Assembly (NCBI RefSeq): GCF_022414575.1
Contig: NZ_JADWYQ010000074.1
Location: forward strand, 1 to 18,179
DNA from: Streptomyces sp. MUM 178J
GTDB taxonomy: Bacteria > Actinomycetota > Actinomycetes > Streptomycetales > Streptomycetaceae
Direction of reading: 5' to 3'
DNA: 18,179 nt
Shown: positions 15,647 to 18,179 of the stretch, piece by piece
Layout: each line of letters opens with the position of its first letter
How positions within the stretch are numbered: position 1 is the first letter of the stretch
Position numbers and translations under genes: made by a program
Notes under the pieces: generated by a model
Told to the model about the DNA's origin: nothing
The model's database searches: none
The model's input: the letters and a program-made list of their open reading frames with translations, nothing else

Positions 15647-16153
15647 TTACTTAGCGTCGTTGGCCGTGTCGTCGCCGGCCTTGCCGTCCTTGGCGGCGGC
15701 GTCCTTGGATACGGCCTCCCCTGCCGGCTCCTTCGCCTTGTCCGCCTCGTCCCCCTCGCCGTCGGCCTCCGGCTTCTTGCCGAGGTCGATCTTGGCGTCC
15801 TCCGCCTCGGTCTCCAGGTCGGTCAGCGAGGACGCGTCGTCCGGCACGATCGCGCCGTCCGTCTTGGGGTCGTCGCCGTGGACGATGCGGTTGTACTCAT
15901 CGTCGGCGAGGACCGCGCCGATGGCGTTCTTCGCGTATACGGCGTGCACGCCGGGAGCGACCTCAAGGAGGACCATGTCGGCGTGCACCTCCTTGACGGT
16001 GGCGTACATCCCCCCGATCGTCCGTACGCCGGTGCCGGGCTGAATCTGGTCCCGCATCGACGCAGCCTGCTGCTGCTTCTTCTTTGCGGAGCGGGTCATC
16101 AGGAACATGGCCCCGATGAGCACGATGAAGGGGAGGAGGGTCACGATATCCAC
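15647..16153 (-). CDS. yajC: Preprotein translocase subunit YajC
   Basis: YajC is a small single-span membrane partner of SecDF and SecYEG. From the GTG at 16153 the product is 168 residues: a membrane segment (4-19, VTLLPFIVLIGAMFLM), a basic stop-transfer patch (RSAKKKQQQ, 21-29) and the conserved cytoplasmic domain PGTGVRTIGGMYATVKEV (39-56) to about 93. An acidic, Ala/Lys-rich tail follows (about 95-168), longer than in E. coli YajC (110 residues). GAAGGA lies 10 bases upstream of this GTG and the start matches Streptomyces YajC. An in-frame ATG at 16234 would add 27 residues; it stands 6 bases after a good -10 box and is discussed as a finding. Gene order yajC-secD-secF is standard. Confidence 0.92.
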   Translation of the reverse strand: MDIVTLLPFIVLIGAMFLMTRSAKKKQQQAASMRDQIQPGTGVRTIGGMYATVKEVHADMVLLEVAPGVHAVYAKNAIGAVLADDEYNRIVHGDDPKTDGAIVPDDASSLTDLETEAEDAKIDLGKKPEADGEGDEADKAKEPAGEAVSKDAAAKDGKAGDDTANDAK

Positions 16154-16240
16154 GGGACGGAATTCCTTCGCACGACCGCGCTGGTGAGCGGCCTGATCTA
16201 CGGGGGTGGGCGTGCCGGCCCGGAAGGTCGGCATCGGCGG

Positions 16241-16270
16241 AGTCTAAGCGAGTCCGCATCAATGGAACAA
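16241..16270 (-). promoter_or_regulatory. Candidate promoter for yajC-secD-secF
   Basis: On the minus strand TTGTTC (16270-16265) and TAGACT (16246-16241) are 18 bases apart, a reasonable match to the vegetative consensus. The predicted start of transcription is near 16234, either as an 81-base leader to the GTG at 16153 or as a leaderless mRNA beginning at an ATG. Confidence 0.45.
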
Positions 16271-16300
16271 CGCCCAGCATCGCACCCTGGTTCCTGCCCG

Positions 16301-16316
16301 GGCGAGTCTCCTCGCC
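16301..16316 (-). other. Small hairpin after ruvB
   Basis: GGCGAG and CTCGCC pair over 6 bp with a 4-base loop, one base past the ruvB stop. It is terminator-like but weak, and stands upstream of the candidate yajC promoter. Confidence 0.35.
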
Positions 16317-16317
16317 G

Positions 16318-17409
16318 TCACGTCCCGAACAGCCCCTGTTGTCCGCCTGCACCGGGAGGCTGCTGCGGCGGCACGAGACCGAGGTGGGTCCAGGCGGCGG
16401 GGGTGGCGACCCGGCCGCGCGGGGTCCGGGCCAGCAGCCCCTCCCGTACCAGGAACGGCTCGGCCACCTCCTCCACCGTCTCGCGCTCCTCCCCCACGGC
16501 CACCGCCAGCGTCGACAGACCCACCGGCCCCCCGGAGAACAGGGTGAGCAGCGCCTTGAGCACGGCCCGGTCCAGCCGGTCGAGACCGCGGGTGTCGACC
16601 TCGTAGACCCGCAGCGCGGCCGCGGCGACATCCCGGGTGATCACGCCGTCGGCCTTCACCTGGGCGTAGTCGCGCACCCGGCGCAGCAGCCGGTTGGCGA
16701 TTCGGGGCGTGCCGCGCGAGCGCCCGGCGATCTCGGCCGCGCCGTCCCCTTCTATGGTCACGTCGAGGAGCTGTGCCGAACGGTGAACGACCCGCTCCAG
16801 CTCCACCGGCTCGTAGAACTCCATATGTGCGGTGAAGCCGAAGCGGTCGCGCAGCGGCGGCGGCAGCAGTCCGGCCCTGGTGGTGGCGCCGACCAGGGTG
16901 AACGGGGGCAGCTCCAGCGGGATGGCGGTGGCTCCCGGGCCCTTGCCGACGATCACGTCGACGCGGAAGTCCTCCATCGCCATATAGAGCATCTCCTCGG
17001 CGGGCCGGGACATGCGGTGGATCTCGTCGAGGAAGAGGACCTCACCCTCCTGGAGGGAGGACAGGATCGCGGCCAGATCGCCGGCGTGCTGGATGGCGGG
17101 GCCCGAGGTGATCCGGATCGGGGCGTTCATCTCCGCCGCGATGATCATGGAGAGGGTGGTCTTGCCGAGGCCGGGCGCGCCCGACAGCAGAACGTGGTCC
17201 GCGGTGGCGCCGCGGGCGAGGGCTGCCTTGAGGACCAGGTCGAGCTGTTCGCGCACCCGCACCTGGCCGACGAACTCGTCGAGCGACTTGGGCCGCAGGG
17301 CGGCCTCGACCGCCTGGTCCTCTCCGTCGGCGGCGGCCCCGACGAGCCGGTCCGCGGTGAGTGCGCCGTCGGGGGCCTCGGCGGGGGCTGCCATGTCGTC
17401 CCAGTTCAC
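16318..17409 (-). CDS. ruvB: Holliday junction branch migration ATPase RuvB
   Basis: RuvB hexamers pump DNA through the junction-bound RuvA to drive branch migration during recombinational repair. The 363-residue protein has Walker [10 protein letters not shown] (77-85), Walker B LFLDEIHR (125-132), the sensor 1 motif VGATTRAG, and the C-terminal winged helix with GPVGLSTLA. The entry sequence [12 protein letters not shown] (38-49) is typical, preceded by a 37-residue actinobacterial N-terminal extension starting MNWDD. The tail is Gln/Pro/Gly-rich and ends GLFGT. The GTG at 17409 has GAGGTGATC upstream and lies 7 bases after the ruvA stop, so the two are co-expressed. The stop is 164 bases before yajC. 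Confidence 0.97.
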   Translation of the reverse strand: MNWDDMAAPAEAPDGALTADRLVGAAADGEDQAVEAALRPKSLDEFVGQVRVREQLDLVLKAALARGATADHVLLSGAPGLGKTTLSMIIAAEMNAPIRITSGPAIQHAGDLAAILSSLQEGEVLFLDEIHRMSRPAEEMLYMAMEDFRVDVIVGKGPGATAIPLELPPFTLVGATTRAGLLPPPLRDRFGFTAHMEFYEPVELERVVHRSAQLLDVTIEGDGAAEIAGRSRGTPRIANRLLRRVRDYAQVKADGVITRDVAAAALRVYEVDTRGLDRLDRAVLKALLTLFSGGPVGLSTLAVAVGEERETVEEVAEPFLVREGLLARTPRGRVATPAAWTHLGLVPPQQPPGAGGQQGLFGT

Positions 17410-17416
17410 TGGATGA

Positions 17417-18034
17417 TCACCTCGTGCGGTTCAGAGTCTGCAGGGCGGCCTTGAGAAGCCGGCCCACCTGCGGCTCGCCCTCCGCCTCCTCGGCGTGCGG
17501 GGCCACGGCCACGACCGCTTCGTCCGCCTCGCGGGCGGCATAGCCGAGACCGATCAGCGCGGCGTGCAGTTGGTCGCGCCAGGACGAGGCGGCCGCCGCC
17601 GCTGCGCCCTGGCGGCCGATGTGCGCGCCGGCCAGCTCGCCGAGCCTGTCCTTCAGCTCCAGCAGCAGCTTCTGCGCACCCTTCTTCCCGATGCCGGGGA
17701 CGGCGGTCAGTGCCTTCTCGTCGCCTGTCGAGACGGCCAGCCGCAGCGCGTCAGGGCTGTGGACGGCGAGCATCGCCTGGGCGAGCCGCGGCCCGACGCC
17801 GCTCGCGGTCTGGAGCAGTTCGAAGACCTGCCGCTCGTCGTCGTCGGCGAAGCCGTAGAGGGTGAGTGAGTCCTCCCGGACGACAAGGGACGTGGCGAGC
17901 CTGGCCTCCTGACCGACCCTCAGCTGCGACAGCGTGTCGGGCGTGCACTGGACGGCCATGCCGACGCCGCCGACCTCGATCACCGCGGTGGTCGGTGCAA
18001 GTGCGGCCACCGGGCCGCGTACAAAGGCGATCAT
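17417..18034 (-). CDS. ruvA: Holliday junction-binding protein RuvA
   Basis: RuvA tetramers bind the four-way junction, hold it open and recruit RuvB. The 205-residue protein has the N-terminal OB domain ([20 protein letters not shown], 1-63 overall), two helix-hairpin-helix motifs ([12 protein letters not shown], about 78-89, and [18 protein letters not shown], about 112-129) and a C-terminal domain (about 155-205) that contacts RuvB. An Ala-rich linker joins the last two. The ATG at 18034 has GAAAGG upstream and overlaps the ruvC stop (ATGA). The length and domain order are normal for actinobacteria. Confidence 0.97.
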   Translation of the reverse strand: MIAFVRGPVAALAPTTAVIEVGGVGMAVQCTPDTLSQLRVGQEARLATSLVVREDSLTLYGFADDDERQVFELLQTASGVGPRLAQAMLAVHSPDALRLAVSTGDEKALTAVPGIGKKGAQKLLLELKDRLGELAGAHIGRQGAAAAAASSWRDQLHAALIGLGYAAREADEAVVAVAPHAEEAEGEPQVGRLLKAALQTLNRTR

Positions 18035-18179
18035 GCGGTACGGCCTTTCGCTGTGTGCGTGGTCGGGCTGGTGGGCGAGGCATGGTCGGCGGGTGCCGCC
18101 TGGAGTCCGGGCCCGTCGGCGGGTCCGGGCTCGCGCGCCGCGGCCGCGGGGGCCGACGCCGGCCCGCCGGGCGCGGCCC
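18031..18179 (-). CDS. ruvC: Partial RuvC resolvase, C-terminal end
   Basis: A minus-strand frame open from the right edge ends with a TGA at 18033-18031 that overlaps the ruvA ATG (ATGA). Its 48 visible residues are Ala/Pro/Gly-rich and end THTAKGRTA, which resembles the end of Streptomyces RuvC as I recall it. With ruvA and ruvB following, this is almost certainly ruvC, the endonuclease that cuts Holliday junctions. The catalytic domain is outside the window. The visible part looks like a disordered tail longer than usual. A second frame is also open here, but it lacks this stop position and ending. Confidence 0.7.
   Translation of the reverse strand, partial: AAPGGPASAPAAAAREPGPADGPGLQAAPADHASPTSPTTHTAKGRTA

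Noticed and set aside
13641..16043. 800-codon plus-strand open frame antisense to secD, secF and yajC
   Set aside because: It is the mirror of real codon bias; the peptide is Gly/Arg/Asp-rich without recognisable domains.

Overview
The window looks like a Streptomyces (or close relative) chromosome. GC content is very high, third codon positions are almost always G or C, GTG and TTG starts are frequent, and the gene order ruvC-ruvA-ruvB-yajC-secD-secF-apt-rel is the one known from Streptomyces and, with small changes, from mycobacteria. This is a core chromosomal region. I see no insertion sequence, prophage, integrase, tRNA, rRNA or CRISPR array. Species is not determinable from the window.

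Layout. (1) 1-132, minus: the first 44 codons of a gene running off the left edge, probably a vitamin K epoxide reductase (VKOR) family membrane protein. (2) 273-3950, plus: a compact four-gene operon of ABC transporter ATPase, ABC-2 permease, NarL-type sensor kinase and LuxR-type response regulator. All junctions overlap, so this is a transporter with its own two-component system. (3) 3951-4405: gene-free spacer with hairpins and short direct repeats between convergent operons. (4) 4406-6402, minus: hydrolase of the metallo-beta-lactamase (glyoxalase II-like) fold followed by histidyl-tRNA synthetase, with adjoining or overlapping ends. (5) 6581-7381, plus: membrane-anchored cyclophilin, divergent from the hydrolase. 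(6) 7559-8788, plus: a DUF349 coiled-coil protein with a structured leader. (7) 8789-9309: gene-free convergent spacer with a strong terminator hairpin and degenerate repeats. (8) 9310-18179, minus: rel, apt, secF, secD, yajC, ruvB, ruvA and the 3' end of ruvC, listed left to right and transcribed right to left.

Functional picture. RuvABC process Holliday junctions. YajC-SecD-SecF assist proton-driven protein export through SecYEG. Apt salvages adenine. Rel makes and degrades (p)ppGpp and so links amino-acid starvation to growth arrest and differentiation. HisS supplies charged tRNA-His, the quantity Rel senses indirectly through ribosomes.

I find no clearly undescribed multi-gene system. 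The points most worth a second look are small: a promoter placed exactly so that yajC could start on a leaderless ATG 27 codons upstream of its Shine-Dalgarno-led GTG; a roughly 108-residue low-complexity insert in SecD; a Pro/Ala-rich tail on RuvC; two stem-loops in the leader of the DUF349 gene; two stem-loops in the yajC-secD gap; and a pair of cysteines flanking the cyclophilin active-site strand. All identifications come from reading motifs and remembered family sequences; no searches were run.
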